DNA of 64,000 nt from Halopseudomonas laoshanensis (GCF_008365385.1 NZ_QOVF01000001.1:124001-188000), one strand, 5' to 3'. Positions 1 to 9,213 are shown, counted from the stretch's first letter. Program-made: numbers and translations. Notes: generated from the sequence alone by a model not told the origin.

Positions 1-1
1 G

Positions 2-571
2 CAGGATCAGCTGGATCGTTATGAAGATCTTGACCGCAGGGTGTCTTCGGGCATGAACGGTGGAGCTCCGAGCAACGCGCAGGGCCCGCTGGACGGACCT
101 CTTCCGACCGGTAGCAATAACGGCACATCCGCAGCGGATGGCCAAACTAACTCTCCTGCTCAAAACGGCGCAGCCAGCACGGCTGAGGCTGATCCCGAGC
201 GAGAAAAATTGATTTATGACGCGGCTTTTGACCTGGTCAAGGCGCGTGATTTTGACAAAGCCATTCAAGCTTTCACTGCGTTCGTTCGTCGTTACCCGCG
301 CAGCGAGTATGCGGGTAACGCGCAGTATTGGTTGGGTGAGATTCATCTGGTGGAATCCGATCTGGAATCTGCCGGACGCGCTTTTGCGCTGGTGGTCAGC
401 GAATATCCTGGGCATCGCAAAGAAGCTGACGCACTTTACAAGCTGGCTGAGGTAGAACGCCGCTTGGGTAACCAGGACAAAGCCGCAGCGCTGTATCGTG
501 AAGTGCTATCCAAGCATCCGAACTCATCGGCCGCTCAGCTAGCACGCCGTGATCTCGACGCGCAGAGCTAG
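2..571 (+). CDS. cpoB: CpoB (YbgF), Tol-Pal-associated cell division coordinator, 5-prime partial
   Basis: This periplasmic protein coordinates peptidoglycan synthesis by PBP1B with outer-membrane constriction through the Tol-Pal complex. The reading frame is open to the left edge of the window, and the first visible residues (QDQLDRYEDLDRR) match the end of the coiled-coil trimerisation segment of CpoB, so the gene begins upstream. A low-complexity Ser/Asn/Gly/Ala linker follows. The last 120 residues hold TPR repeats with the typical YDAAFDLVKARDFDKAI and YPRSEYAGNAQYWLGE patterns. In Pseudomonas the gene is the last of tolQRAB-pal-cpoB, with queE and queC just downstream as here. Identification is confident; the N-terminus is not visible. 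Confidence 0.93.
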   Translation, partial: QDQLDRYEDLDRRVSSGMNGGAPSNAQGPLDGPLPTGSNNGTSAADGQTNSPAQNGAASTAEADPEREKLIYDAAFDLVKARDFDKAIQAFTAFVRRYPRSEYAGNAQYWLGEIHLVESDLESAGRAFALVVSEYPGHRKEADALYKLAEVERRLGNQDKAAALYREVLSKHPNSSAAQLARRDLDAQS

Positions 572-602
572 TAGCACTTCTTCCCCCAATATTTTCGAAC
601 AA

Positions 603-624
603 CAGGACGTGCCTAAACGTCCTG
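603..624 (+). terminator. Hairpin between cpoB and queE
   Basis: There is a perfect 8-bp inverted repeat, CAGGACGT (603-610) and ACGTCCTG (617-624), with a 6-nt loop. It lies 30 nt after the cpoB stop codon. No uridine tract follows directly, so it may be a weak terminator or an RNA-stabilising hairpin at the end of the tol-pal operon. Confidence 0.35.
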
Positions 625-799
625 CTGGCTGCGTTTCCCCAGACTGACCTTTCCGCTACACTACGCGCCTTCACTCTTCAGACCCTTTCACGCTACAGAC
701 AATTTTTGCTTCAGCCGAGCGTGCTGCGTTCAAACTGACTGTTGAATGATTGTATTTGGGCCTCTGCCTGTTTAGCAGTCCAGCCCGGGGAAACCAAGC

Positions 800-1459
800 A
801 TGACCATTGATTTGTCCGCGACTCTGCGCATGACAGAGATTTTCTATTCCATCCAGGGTGAAAGTCGCAGCCTGGGCCTGCCCACGGTTTTTGTGCGCCT
901 GACCGGTTGCCCGCTGCGCTGCCAATATTGTGATACGGCATATGCCTTCAGTGGTGGCGAGCTGATGAGCCTGAAACAGATTCTCCTGCAGGTTGCTTCC
1001 TATAAGCCGCGCTACGTGTGCGTTACAGGTGGTGAGCCGCTGGCCCAGCCAAATGCCATTCCGTTGCTGCAGGCGCTCTGTGAAGCCGGTTACAAGGTGT
1101 CGCTGGAGACCAGCGGCGCGCTGGATGTCAGCACGGTGGACGAGCGGGTGAGCAGGGTGGTGGACGTTAAAACCCCCGATTCCGCTGAGGTGGGACGCAA
1201 CCTCTACAGCAATCTGGCATTGCTGGGGCAGCACGATCAGGTCAAATTTGTGATCTGCAGCCGTAGTGATTATGAGTGGGCGCGCTTCAAGCTGGATGAA
1301 TACGCCTTGGCGGATAGCGTGGGTGAGGTGCTGTTCTCCCCGAGTCACGCGCAACTAACTCCCCGGCAGTTGGCCGAATGGATTGTCGAAGACAATTTAC
1401 CCGTACGCTTTCAGATGCAGTTGCATAAATACCTGTGGAATGACGAGCCAGGACATTGA
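800..1459 (+). CDS. queE: 7-carboxy-7-deazaguanine synthase QueE
   Basis: This radical SAM enzyme converts 6-carboxytetrahydropterin to 7-carboxy-7-deazaguanine in queuosine synthesis. The 219-residue protein has the CX3CX2C iron-sulfur cluster motif at C37, C41 and C44 (GCPLRCQYC) and the [10 protein letters not shown] segment expected to contact SAM. The ATG at 800 leaves a short leader before the conserved [11 protein letters not shown] block, as in other pseudomonad QueE proteins. An internal ATG at 830 would remove ten residues and is less likely. The stop codon is 1 nt from the queC start, so the two are co-transcribed and consecutive pathway enzymes. Confidence 0.95.
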   Translation: MTIDLSATLRMTEIFYSIQGESRSLGLPTVFVRLTGCPLRCQYCDTAYAFSGGELMSLKQILLQVASYKPRYVCVTGGEPLAQPNAIPLLQALCEAGYKVSLETSGALDVSTVDERVSRVVDVKTPDSAEVGRNLYSNLALLGQHDQVKFVICSRSDYEWARFKLDEYALADSVGEVLFSPSHAQLTPRQLAEWIVEDNLPVRFQMQLHKYLWNDEPGH

Positions 1460-1460
1460 T

Positions 1461-2162
1461 ATGACTGATGCAGTGAAGAAAAAAGCCGTGGTATTGCTAT
1501 CGGGCGGTCTGGACTCCGCTACGGTATTGGCGATGGCCCAGGCTAACGGCTATTCGTGCTACACCCTGAGTTTCGATTACGGTCAAAGACATCGCGCTGA
1601 GCTTGACGCTGCGAAACGCCTGGCTGCCAGTGCTGGCGTGGTCGAGCACAAGGTCATCGGTCTGGATCTGGATGGCATGGGTGGCTCGGCGTTAACAGAT
1701 GATTCGCTGGCAGTGCCTGAGTCGCTCCAGCAGGGCATACCGATAACCTATGTGCCGGCGCGCAATACGGTATTTCTAGCGCTTGCTTTGGGTTGGGCTG
1801 AGGTGCTCGAAGCCCAGGATATTTTCATCGGCGTCAATGCGGTGGATTATTCGGGCTACCCGGATTGTCGCCCGGCGTTTATTGAAGCCTTTGAGCGGGT
1901 TGCTAATCTGGCGACCAAAGCCGGGGTTGAAGGCAAGGGCTTTCGGATCCTGGCTCCCCTGCAAGATATGACCAAAGGCGAAATCGTTGCTGAAGGCAGC
2001 CGCTTGGGTATCGACTACGCATTGACAGTGTCTTGTTATCAGGCTGATGCCCTGGGGCGCGCGTGCGGGCGTTGCGATAGTTGTCGTTTGCGCGCTGCTG
2101 GATTTTCCGCCGCGGGGGTGGCAGATGCTACTGTCTACCAGCCATCAAGTAACGCCGACTGA
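1461..2162 (+). CDS. queC: 7-cyano-7-deazaguanine synthase QueC
   Basis: QueC is an ATP-dependent enzyme that converts 7-carboxy-7-deazaguanine to preQ0, the step after QueE. The 233-residue protein carries the PP-loop SGGLDS at residues 14-19, the FDYGQRH block, and a C-terminal zinc site with four cysteines ([17 protein letters not shown]). I chose the ATG at 1461 because it lies 1 nt after the queE stop and just before the conserved [13 protein letters not shown] start. An upstream in-frame start at 1383 would lie inside queE and is not needed. Confidence 0.96.
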   Translation: MTDAVKKKAVVLLSGGLDSATVLAMAQANGYSCYTLSFDYGQRHRAELDAAKRLAASAGVVEHKVIGLDLDGMGGSALTDDSLAVPESLQQGIPITYVPARNTVFLALALGWAEVLEAQDIFIGVNAVDYSGYPDCRPAFIEAFERVANLATKAGVEGKGFRILAPLQDMTKGEIVAEGSRLGIDYALTVSCYQADALGRACGRCDSCRLRAAGFSAAGVADATVYQPSSNAD

Positions 2163-2180
2163 TTCATTGCTAATTTCTGC

Positions 2181-2208
2181 TTGATTTTATCTGATAAATC
2201 AGTACTAT
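2181..2208 (+). promoter_or_regulatory. Sigma-70-type promoter for tRNA-Lys
   Basis: TTGATT (2181-2186) and TACTAT (2203-2208) are separated by 16 bp. A GC-rich discriminator (AGCGCGCG) follows, which is typical of stringently controlled stable-RNA promoters. The predicted start is about 6 nt before the mature tRNA-Lys 5-prime end. Assigned by eye. Confidence 0.6.
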
Positions 2209-2220
2209 AGCGCGCGTTCC

Positions 2221-2296
2221 GGGTCGTTAGCTCAGTTGGTAGAGCAGTTGGCTTTTAACCAATTGGTCGTAGGTTCGAATCCTACACGACCCACCA
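2221..2296 (+). tRNA. tRNA-Lys (TTT)
   Basis: The 76-nt cloverleaf has acceptor stem GGGTCGT (2221-2227) paired with ACGACCC (2286-2292) and an encoded CCA at 2294-2296. The anticodon TTT is at 2254-2256 in loop CTTTTAA, and GGTTCGAATCC forms the T arm. The gene sits directly behind queC, as in other pseudomonads. Confidence 0.98.
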
Positions 2297-2545
2297 TTTT
2301 ATTCCGCGTCACCCCCCCCGTCCCGTATTCCCTACCGGTATTAATACAGCTGGCGCTTTCTTATTGTGTTCGGCCATTCGCTCATCTGCCTGCTATAAAA
2401 ATGTTGAACCCCGTGCTTGGCGGCGAGTCACATTTCCTGAAGGCGATAAAGCCTGGTAAAGCTGCTCATTTAAGTAGCTACTTTCATACTCAGGTATGCA
2501 AAACACCCAATGTGTTTTATGTATGCGCAGAGAAGGATGGATGCA

Positions 2546-3007
2546 ATGACCACTACTAATTCGAAAGATGTAATTGAAGTTCTCAACGACCTGATTGAAA
2601 CCAGCAAAGATGGTGAGGCGGGTTTCAAGGTCTGTGCCGAAGACGTCAAACGCCCCGACCTGAAAGCCTTGTTTTCAGACCGTGCCGTTGAGTGTGGGAA
2701 AGCAGCCAGCGAACTGCAGGCGATTGTATTCCAGCTGGGCGGCGACCCAGAGAACAGCACCAGTCTGGCAGGCGACATGCATCGTCGCTGGGTTGACCTC
2801 AAGTCGGCCATTACTGGCAAGAGTGACGAAGCCGTGCTGAATGAGTGTGAGCGTGGCGAAGATGTTGCCAAGAAGAGCTACAAAGAAGCGCTTGAAAAGG
2901 ATCTGCCCGCCGATGTGCGTGCAGTGGTAGAACGTCAGTACCAGGGTGTGCTGCGTAACCACGACCAGATCAAGGCTTTACGCGACTCCGAGCGTGCGAA
3001 AAGCTGA
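2546..3007 (+). CDS. PA2169-family (DUF2383) four-helix-bundle protein
   Basis: This 153-residue soluble protein matches the PA2169/DUF2383 family: an opening VIEVLNDLIETSKDGEAGFK helix, then amphipathic helices with conserved acidic and polar residues. The fold is ferritin-like, but the function is unknown; relatives are often stress-induced. The ATG at 2546 is preceded by AGAAGGA with 8-nt spacing; another in-frame ATG at 2537 has no room for a ribosome site. There is no signal peptide. The gene stands alone between tRNA-Lys and a strong terminator, so it is probably monocistronic. Two further ferritin-like proteins occur at 41-43 kb. Confidence 0.85.
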   Translation: MTTTNSKDVIEVLNDLIETSKDGEAGFKVCAEDVKRPDLKALFSDRAVECGKAASELQAIVFQLGGDPENSTSLAGDMHRRWVDLKSAITGKSDEAVLNECERGEDVAKKSYKEALEKDLPADVRAVVERQYQGVLRNHDQIKALRDSERAKS

Positions 3008-3014
3008 TAGTGCC

Positions 3015-3060
3015 GGTTCTCGAGTGCAGCGGAAGCTGCGCTCGAGAACCTTGTTTTGTT
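3015..3060 (+). terminator. Strong rho-independent terminator after the DUF2383 gene
   Basis: A 16-bp stem runs from GGTTCTCGAG (3015-3024) to CTCGAGAACC (3041-3050), with inner arms GCAGC and GCTGC and a GGAA loop. The T-rich run TTGTTTTGTT follows directly. Confidence 0.9.
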
Positions 3061-3167
3061 AAGACTGTATCTTCATCTTCGCTCTGCTTACTCTTCCTGA
3101 ATCCTCTCTCGTTACCAGCTCATCTCCTTGCGATTCAAATCCTATTAAACCGATTGCTGCCGATCCG

Positions 3168-3794
3168 TTATTCCCCGGGATCAGCTACATTTTCGTATGA
3201 GCCGCCTTCCAGGGGCTGCCACCACATTTCCATGAAGACAAAACCGATGGTCACCAGTGTCAGCAGACCGACGCCTATAATGCAGGCTGCGAAGAAACGG
3301 GTGTGGTCGTTTCTCGGCATTTTCATATAGGACGGCAGGCCGAAGAACAGCAAGATGCAGGACAGAGCTGCACCCAGGGCGCCAACGATCAGAAGTACCG
3401 GTCGATAGGGGAGCATGGCCGCCAAGGCTGCCAGCATCATCGGAATTGATGTCACCGTCATGAACGTCAAGCTGATTGGCAGCGAGGGTCTTTGGGGGAC
3501 GCGAAACAGCACCCATCGGGTCATGAAGCTCATCACCAGCAACCCCACTAGAAACCCCAGGTAGCACATCAGCCCCAGCATGGCTGCACTACCGGGGGTC
3601 AAGTACTGCGTTTCCTCGCCGCCGTAAAAGCTCCATCCGGTGTGGGCCGCACCGATATAGCAGGCCACAGCGGGAATCAGTGGCCCGAGCAGCATCAGGG
3701 GGAGGAACCCCCACGGTTGCTGATCGGCATCCTTGCGGATATTGGTCCAGGCGTCAGCCGGGGTGGTGAGTAGCGCGGGTATGTGAGCCAGCAT
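3168..3794 (-). CDS. Yip1-family integral membrane protein
   Basis: This 208-residue hydrophobic protein appears to have five membrane segments. It matches the bacterial Yip1 domain family: the N-terminal PADAWTNIRKD motif precedes the first helix (FLPLMLLGPLIPAVACYIG), and a GFVFMEMWW segment lies near the C-terminus. Its molecular role is not established. The start is supported by AGGAG 6 nt before the ATG. It is transcribed away from nadA and is probably a single-gene unit. Annotation as Yip1 rests on the overall pattern, not a domain search. Confidence 0.75.
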   Translation of the reverse strand: MLAHIPALLTTPADAWTNIRKDADQQPWGFLPLMLLGPLIPAVACYIGAAHTGWSFYGGEETQYLTPGSAAMLGLMCYLGFLVGLLVMSFMTRWVLFRVPQRPSLPISLTFMTVTSIPMMLAALAAMLPYRPVLLIVGALGAALSCILLFFGLPSYMKMPRNDHTRFFAACIIGVGLLTLVTIGFVFMEMWWQPLEGGSYENVADPGE

Positions 3795-3919
3795 GGCAAT
3801 CTCCTCTTGCTTGGTTTTATGCCCTTACTTTCTCGACTGGTGCGCCGGGGGTTAAGTTCAAGTTACACAAGGGTGCCGCGTGGTAATATGGGCCATGCTA
3901 TTCAACACAGGATCAACTC

Positions 3920-4978
3920 ATGTCACAGATTCCCGAACGGGTCCTGGTGCAGGCGCACCTCGCGGCCAAGCAGGTTGCGCCGCTGACCGACGCCGAGCAG
4001 GCTGACTACAAGCGCCGCATTGCCGAAGAGCTCAAGGCTCAGAATGCAGTGCTGGTGGCGCATTACTACACCGATCCGCTGCTGCAGTCGTTGGCGGAAG
4101 AGACCGGTGGCTGCGTATCGGATTCGCTGGAAATGGCGCGTTTTGGCCGTGACCACCCGGCCACCACGCTGGTGGTTGCCGGTGTGCGCTTCATGGGCGA
4201 GACTTCGAAGATTCTCAGCCCGGAAAAGCGCGTGCTCATGCCGACCCTGGATGCCACATGTTCGCTGGATATTGGCTGCCCAATCGATGAGTTTTCCGCG
4301 TTTTGCGACCAGCATCCGGATCGCACCGTGGTGGTGTATGCCAATACCTCTGCGGCGGTGAAGGCACGAGCCGATTGGGTCGTTACTTCCAGCTGCGCCT
4401 TGCAGATCGTCGAGCACCTGATGGACCAGGGGCAAAAGATTCTGTGGGCACCGGATCAGCATCTGGGTAATTACATTCAGCGTGAAACCGGTGCGGATAT
4501 GCTGTTATGGGAAGGCTCCTGCATCGTGCATGAGGAGTTCAAGGCCAAGGCGTTATTGGATCTGAAAGCGGTGTACCCGGAGGCGGCGATTCTGGTTCAT
4601 CCCGAGTCGCCGATGTCGGTGATCGAGTTGGCTGACGCGGTAGGTTCGACCAGTCAGTTGATCAAGGCAACGCAGACGCTGCCCAACCCGACCTTTATCG
4701 TCGCCACTGATCGCGGCATTTTCTACAAGATGCAGCAAGGCGCGCCGGATAAACAACTGATTGAAGCACCTACTGCCGGCAATGGCGCCACCTGCCGCAG
4801 TTGCGCACATTGCCCCTGGATGGCGATGAACACGCTGCCCCGTCTGCTGGAGAGCCTGCAGCAGGGCAGTAATGAGATTCACGTGGCGGCCGAGCTGATA
4901 CCGCGCGCGGTGCAGCCGTTGGAGCGGATGCTCAACTTCACCCGTCAGGCTAATCTGGCCGCCAAGGGTAATGCCTGA
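3920..4978 (+). CDS. nadA: Quinolinate synthase NadA
   Basis: NadA condenses iminoaspartate with dihydroxyacetone phosphate to quinolinate, the entry to de novo NAD synthesis. The 352-residue protein has the three [4Fe-4S] ligands at C114, C201 and C298, almost the same numbering as E. coli (113, 200, 297). The C-terminal ligand lies in a [10 protein letters not shown] motif. The [10 protein letters not shown] and [12 protein letters not shown] substrate-binding segments are intact. The stop codon abuts the stop of the convergent bepA gene with no gap. Confidence 0.97.
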   Translation: MSQIPERVLVQAHLAAKQVAPLTDAEQADYKRRIAEELKAQNAVLVAHYYTDPLLQSLAEETGGCVSDSLEMARFGRDHPATTLVVAGVRFMGETSKILSPEKRVLMPTLDATCSLDIGCPIDEFSAFCDQHPDRTVVVYANTSAAVKARADWVVTSSCALQIVEHLMDQGQKILWAPDQHLGNYIQRETGADMLLWEGSCIVHEEFKAKALLDLKAVYPEAAILVHPESPMSVIELADAVGSTSQLIKATQTLPNPTFIVATDRGIFYKMQQGAPDKQLIEAPTAGNGATCRSCAHCPWMAMNTLPRLLESLQQGSNEIHVAAELIPRAVQPLERMLNFTRQANLAAKGNA

Positions 4979-6445
4979 TCAGAAGCTTTTGAGGATTTCG
5001 CGCTGATTGGCGAGATCCTGCTGCCGGGCGTCAATGCGCGCGCTCATGACGTAGCTGTCACCAGCGCGTCTGGCCGCCAGATCCAGTTGTTCGCCAGCCT
5101 GATCCAGGTCGCCGGCCAGCATGAAATATTCCGCGCGGGCCAAGTGCACGCCAAGAATATTGCCCGCCAAGCCACGGATTTCGGCGGCGAGATACCAGAC
5201 GTCCGGATCATTGCTGCGCTGGCTGGCGAGTCTGTCGATAGCCTGCTCTGCCTCCTGATAACGTTCGGCGCGCAACAGCATGTCGGCCCTGGCTTCGAGC
5301 AAGGGATAGTTGCCGGGATTGATCTGCAGCAGGCGGTCGACACGGCTCAATGCCTGATCCAGGTGGTTCTGGCTGGCGTCGAGTTCCACCGCGGCGAGAT
5401 TCACCGTCACATTGTCCGGATACTTGCTGAGCAGCGGCTCCATTGCTTCGGCGGCTTCCGCGTACTGTGCGCTGCGGGTCAATGCCAGTACCAGTCCGTA
5501 GCGCGCCGCGGCGTGGTCACCCTCATGCTCATCCAGCAGAATGCGAAAACGCTGCACTGCCAGGCCAGGATTGCGTTCGTGGTGCAGTTGCACGCGCGCG
5601 CGCATCATTTGATATTCCACGCTGTCACGCCGACCATCGCCAGGTAATTGCTCGGCGCGGTTACGCGAGTCGGCAATCCGCGACTGGTTGACCGGGTGAG
5701 TCAGCAAAAATTCGGGTGGAGTGCGACTGAAACGGCTCAGCCGGGCCAGGCGCTCGAACATATCCGGCATGGCGGTGGGATCGTACCCGGCGTTGTCGAG
5801 ATTGAGCAGGCCGATACGATCGGCCTCCTGCTCATTCTGGCGGGAGAAGCGACGCTGCTCCTGGATAGCGGCTGCCTGAGTCGACGCCAGGGCAGCAAAG
5901 CCGGCGTCACCGCCACCGGCCGCCGCCAGTATCACGCTGGCCAGCATCGCGGTCATGACCGGTACGCGCATTCGCTGCTGTTGTTCAAGGCCGCGGGAAA
6001 AATGCCGCTGCGAGAGGTGAGCCAGTTCATGCGCCATCACCGAGGCGAACTCTGCCTCGGTATGGGCGTTGAGAAACAGCCCGCCATTGACGCCAACGAC
6101 TCCGCCGGGAGCGGCAAAAGCGTTCAGCTGCGGGCTTTCTATCAGGACAAAGGTCAGGCGCGGATCACTTAACTGACTGGTCTCGGCCAGACTGAAAACG
6201 TGCCGTTCAATGAAGTCCTTCAGCAACGGATCATCCATGGTCGCCACGGAGCCACGCAGCATGGAAAGCCAGGCCCGGCCGAGTTGGTATTCCTGCTCGC
6301 GGGACATGAGCGATGAACTGGTGTCGCCCAGAGAGGGCAGGTTGAACTCATCCGCCTGCGCCGCTTGAGGCACAGCGATGGAGGTCAGTACGCAAAACGC
6401 CAGCGTCTTGACCATTGCCAAGGTTACAAACGGGTTGAATTGCAT
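4979..6445 (-). CDS. bepA: BepA (YfgC)-family periplasmic M48 metalloprotease with TPR domain
   Basis: This periplasmic chaperone/protease helps LptD assembly and degrades stalled outer-membrane proteins. A signal peptide ends near AAQA (residue 31). The zinc site is HELAH with H139, E140 and H143; the third ligand is the glutamate at 207 in NEQEADRIG. H250 in the FLLTHP segment corresponds to the histidine that regulates the E. coli enzyme. The C-terminal half consists of TPR repeats. Length (488 aa) matches the E. coli protein (487 aa). The ATG has AAAGG about 7 nt upstream. The gene is divergent from tusA. Confidence 0.92.
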   Translation of the reverse strand: MQFNPFVTLAMVKTLAFCVLTSIAVPQAAQADEFNLPSLGDTSSSLMSREQEYQLGRAWLSMLRGSVATMDDPLLKDFIERHVFSLAETSQLSDPRLTFVLIESPQLNAFAAPGGVVGVNGGLFLNAHTEAEFASVMAHELAHLSQRHFSRGLEQQQRMRVPVMTAMLASVILAAAGGGDAGFAALASTQAAAIQEQRRFSRQNEQEADRIGLLNLDNAGYDPTAMPDMFERLARLSRFSRTPPEFLLTHPVNQSRIADSRNRAEQLPGDGRRDSVEYQMMRARVQLHHERNPGLAVQRFRILLDEHEGDHAAARYGLVLALTRSAQYAEAAEAMEPLLSKYPDNVTVNLAAVELDASQNHLDQALSRVDRLLQINPGNYPLLEARADMLLRAERYQEAEQAIDRLASQRSNDPDVWYLAAEIRGLAGNILGVHLARAEYFMLAGDLDQAGEQLDLAARRAGDSYVMSARIDARQQDLANQREILKSF

Positions 6446-6532
6446 GATTACCTTTGCGCCTGTCCGGATTGGGGTGTCTGCGTGAGTCTATGCAGAGCTA
6501 TACTGTAACACTTGCTACTGAGGAGTTTACGC

Positions 6533-6793
6533 ATGGCGCCTGATCCAACAGCGCTGAAAATCGATCACGATGTGTCCCGCACTCTGGATGCTCGAGGTTT
6601 GTCCTGTCCGCTGCCGCTGCTCAAGACCAAGCTGGAGCTGAATACCATGAAGGCGGATGAGATTCTGCATGTGCTGGCGACCGACGCTGGTTCGCAACGT
6701 GATCTTCAGCGCTTCTCTGAACTGTCTGGCAACGAACTGATTGCAGCTGAGATATTGGACGACGAGTTTCATTATTGGTTGCGCAAGAGGTGA
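6533..6793 (+). CDS. tusA: TusA-family sulfurtransferase (PA1006-like)
   Basis: This 86-residue sulfur-carrier protein of the TusA fold has the catalytic CPxP motif at C25 (DARGLSCPLPLLKTK). The syntenic P. aeruginosa protein PA1006 has been linked to IscS partnership and molybdenum-enzyme function, so tRNA thiolation may not be its only role. The ATG at 6533 has GAGGAG 7 nt upstream; an upstream in-frame TTG at 6512 lies before that ribosome site and is rejected. It is followed by the permease gene after 11 nt, which suggests co-transcription. Confidence 0.9.
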   Translation: MAPDPTALKIDHDVSRTLDARGLSCPLPLLKTKLELNTMKADEILHVLATDAGSQRDLQRFSELSGNELIAAEILDDEFHYWLRKR

Positions 6794-6804
6794 GATCAAC
6801 AGGT

Positions 6805-7911
6805 ATGTTGAAGGTTTTCCAGGGGTGGATGCACCGCTATTTCTCCGACGAAGAAGCGGTAGTGCTGGCGGTGGTGTTGGCGTTGGGTTTTGCCATCATC
6901 ATCAGCTTCGGCGGCAAGCTGGCACCGTTGCTCACCGGTCTCGTACTGGCTTACCTGTTGCAAGGTCTGGTCACTCAGCTGCGCCGGTGGCATGTTCCGC
7001 ACGCACTATCGGTATGGCTGGTGTTTCTGCTCTTTCTCGGCGCGCTGTCTGCATTGCTTGGTGTTGTGGTGCCGCTGGTTTGGAGGCAGATCACCAATCT
7101 TTTCAACGAGCTGCCGCGCATGTTAGTGCAGTGGCAAGCTCAGCTTGAACACTTGCCCGAGCAATATCCGGCACTCATCTCCCAAGGACAGATTGAGCGA
7201 TTGATCGGCTCTATAAATGGTGAACTGGGCCAGTTCGGGCAATGGGTGCTTTCTCAATCTCTTGCCAGCCTGCCGATGCTGGTGACCATTCTGGTCTATC
7301 TGGTACTGGTACCGATTCTGGTGTTTTTCTTTCTGATGGATAACCAGAAGATCAGCAGCTGGATGGTCAGCCAGTTGCCCCGTGAGCGCCGACTGATGAC
7401 CCAGGTGTGGACGGAGATGAATCAGCAGATCGCCAATTATATCCGTGGCAAGGTGGTCGAGATTCTGATCGTTGGCGCGGTGAGCTACATCTGTTTTGCG
7501 GTGCTCAAGGTTAACTACGCAGCACTGCTGGCTGTGGTGGTGGGGCTCTCGGTATTGGTCCCTTATATCGGCGCTACGGTGGCTACCATACCGGTAGCAC
7601 TCATTGGCCTGTTCCAGTGGGGGCTAGGCAATGAGTTCATGGTGCTGATGATCGTCTATGCGGTTATTCAGGCGCTGGATGGCAATGTGCTGGTGCCAAT
7701 CCTGTTCTCTGAAGCGGTCAATCTGCATCCAGTGGCGATCATCGCGGCGATATTGATTTTTGGTGGCTTATGGGGGTTCTGGGGAATATTTTTTGCCATC
7801 CCCTTGGCGACGCTGTTCAAGGCGGTGCTGTACGCTTGGCCGCGAGGTGTCGGAGCGGCCCATGAAGCCGCCCCGGTTGACCACCCGGGAACGGCGGAGC
7901 AACTCGACTGA
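6805..7911 (+). CDS. AI-2E family transporter / PerM-like permease
   Basis: This 368-residue inner-membrane protein belongs to the AI-2E/PerM family (PF01594). Hydrophobic segments occur at about 20-55, 60-85, 145-175 and in the C-terminal third, with a long amphipathic loop in between. The family motif region VPYIGATVATIPVALIGLFQWG and a closing YAVIQALDGNVLVPILFSEAVNLHP block are clear. The substrate is unknown; the AI-2 label is historical. I chose the ATG at 6805, preceded by AAGAGGTGA; upstream in-frame starts overlap tusA. Confidence 0.88.
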   Translation: MLKVFQGWMHRYFSDEEAVVLAVVLALGFAIIISFGGKLAPLLTGLVLAYLLQGLVTQLRRWHVPHALSVWLVFLLFLGALSALLGVVVPLVWRQITNLFNELPRMLVQWQAQLEHLPEQYPALISQGQIERLIGSINGELGQFGQWVLSQSLASLPMLVTILVYLVLVPILVFFFLMDNQKISSWMVSQLPRERRLMTQVWTEMNQQIANYIRGKVVEILIVGAVSYICFAVLKVNYAALLAVVVGLSVLVPYIGATVATIPVALIGLFQWGLGNEFMVLMIVYAVIQALDGNVLVPILFSEAVNLHPVAIIAAILIFGGLWGFWGIFFAIPLATLFKAVLYAWPRGVGAAHEAAPVDHPGTAEQLD

Positions 7912-8382
7912 TCAGCCGTTCAATTCCTGAGCGGCTTGCAGTACTTCGGCGACATGCCCTTTGACTTTGACCTTGCGCCACTCGCGACGCAGCACGCCCT
8001 GTTTGTCGATCAGGAAGGTGCTGCGTTCGATCCCTTCGTATTCCTTGCCATACATCTGCTTCAACTTGATCACATCAAACAGTCGGCACAGGCTCTCATC
8101 GCTGTCGCTGATCAGTTCGAAGGGAAAGCTTTGCTTGGACTTGAAGTTCTCATGGGTGCGCAGGCTGTCTTTGGATACGCCAAGAATCAGCGTGTGAGCC
8201 GCGACGAAGTCGGCGTGCATATCGCGGAAGTCCTGGCCCTGGGTGGTGCAGCCAGGGGTATTGTCCTTGGGGTAGAAATAGATCACCAGTTGAGTGCCAG
8301 CGAGGGTCGCAAGATTGATCTCCTGCCCGCTGGTCGCCTGTGCGCTGAAGTCGGGAACGGGTTTGTCCAGGGTGACGCTCAT
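7912..8382 (-). CDS. bcp: Thioredoxin-dependent peroxiredoxin Bcp/PrxQ
   Basis: This 156-residue cytoplasmic peroxiredoxin reduces H2O2 and organic hydroperoxides. The peroxidatic cysteine is C45 in FYPKDNTPGCTTQ. The usual resolving cysteine five residues later is replaced by Q50, while C99 (ESLCRLF) is kept, as in the P. aeruginosa homologue. It may therefore work as a 1-Cys enzyme or resolve through C99. It abuts the permease gene tail-to-tail. The start is the ATG at 8382 and gives the normal family length. Confidence 0.93.
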   Translation of the reverse strand: MSVTLDKPVPDFSAQATSGQEINLATLAGTQLVIYFYPKDNTPGCTTQGQDFRDMHADFVAAHTLILGVSKDSLRTHENFKSKQSFPFELISDSDESLCRLFDVIKLKQMYGKEYEGIERSTFLIDKQGVLRREWRKVKVKGHVAEVLQAAQELNG

Positions 8383-8409
8383 AGTGATACCTCTAGCCGG
8401 GTATGGGAA

Positions 8410-8967
8410 TTAATGAATAGGTCGCCAGGGTTCAATCACGGCGTCCAGGTTCAGCTCATCGCAAAAATCGAGAAACTGTTCGCGCAACCAGCTGAGCTGG
8501 GTCTTGGCCGGGATGGCGATAGTCAGGGTCATGTTCAGCATGGCGGTGCCGGTGTGCTGGGCCATGTAGGTAAAGCTGAACAACTCCTCGATCTCGATCT
8601 CGATCTGCTGGAAGAAAGTGCAGAGCTCCGCGCACAACTCAGGACGCTGGGCGGCGGTTACAAACACATTGTAGGGAAGAGCCTGCGGGCGCTCCTCCAG
8701 GCTACGGCTGCGGTTCATCGACAACGTCAGATGCTCGCGCTTGGCAATGGTCAACATCAGGTTTTCCAGTCGCGCCAAGGCGTCCCAGTTGCCGCTGACC
8801 TGCAGCAGCAGGGAAGTGCAGGTGCCGTGGCGGCTCATACGGCTGCTGACGATCAGGCAGCGCTGCTCAAGACACAGTCGCGTCAGAGTGGTGACCATGC
8901 TGGTGGTCTGCGAGCCCATGGCGTTGATCACCAAAAACTGATCACGTTGGCTATTGGCGGTAGACAT
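8410..8967 (-). CDS. gcvR: Glycine cleavage system transcriptional repressor GcvR-like, ACT domains
   Basis: This 185-residue protein has two ACT-type regulatory domains: FLVINAMGSQTTSMVTTLTRL at the start, then NVFVTAAQRPELCAELCTFF. In E. coli, GcvR binds glycine and restrains GcvA; regulation here is inferred from the family. The ATG at 8967 has AAGGAG 4 nt upstream, and a longer frame starting at 9045 is not needed. It is transcribed with bcp 27 nt downstream and divergently from dapA, as in P. aeruginosa (PA1008-PA1010). Confidence 0.88.
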   Translation of the reverse strand: MSTANSQRDQFLVINAMGSQTTSMVTTLTRLCLEQRCLIVSSRMSRHGTCTSLLLQVSGNWDALARLENLMLTIAKREHLTLSMNRSRSLEERPQALPYNVFVTAAQRPELCAELCTFFQQIEIEIEELFSFTYMAQHTGTAMLNMTLTIAIPAKTQLSWLREQFLDFCDELNLDAVIEPWRPIH

Positions 8968-9127
8968 GATGCTCCTTGACGTGAGGGCGAGCCTGATCCG
9001 AAGGGTCGGCATCGGGCTATCAGGGCTGCTATTGTCGCCGCCCACGTCAACCGGTTCAACATTCTATTCGGGCAGGATAGCGATGACAGTCAGCCCAGCA
9101 CCCTGAAAGGTGTTCGCGGCCTTGATT

Positions 9128-9148
9128 GCCGGGGGAATTCTTCCCGGC
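9128..9148 (+). other. GC-rich hairpin in the dapA leader
   Basis: GCCGGG (9128-9133) and CCCGGC (9143-9148) form a 6-bp stem extended by two G-T pairs. It lies 65 nt upstream of the dapA start in the 246-bp divergent gcvR-dapA region. No clear -35/-10 pair could be assigned there with confidence. Confidence 0.35.
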
Positions 9149-9213
9149 TTCCCTTGTGCTGGCTGCACGGCGAAAGTACCATTGCGGGTCAATGTTTCAA
9201 CTGGAGCAGTTGC

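Noticed and set aside
2236-2559. 107-codon ORF starting inside tRNA-Lys
   Set aside because: It reads through the tRNA and into intergenic DNA, and overlaps the start of the DUF2383 gene in the same frame; no ribosome site.
7936-8979. 347-codon plus-strand ORF spanning bcp and gcvR
   Set aside because: It lies antisense to two well-supported genes, has no ribosome site and no recognisable domain; it is a GC-driven shadow frame.
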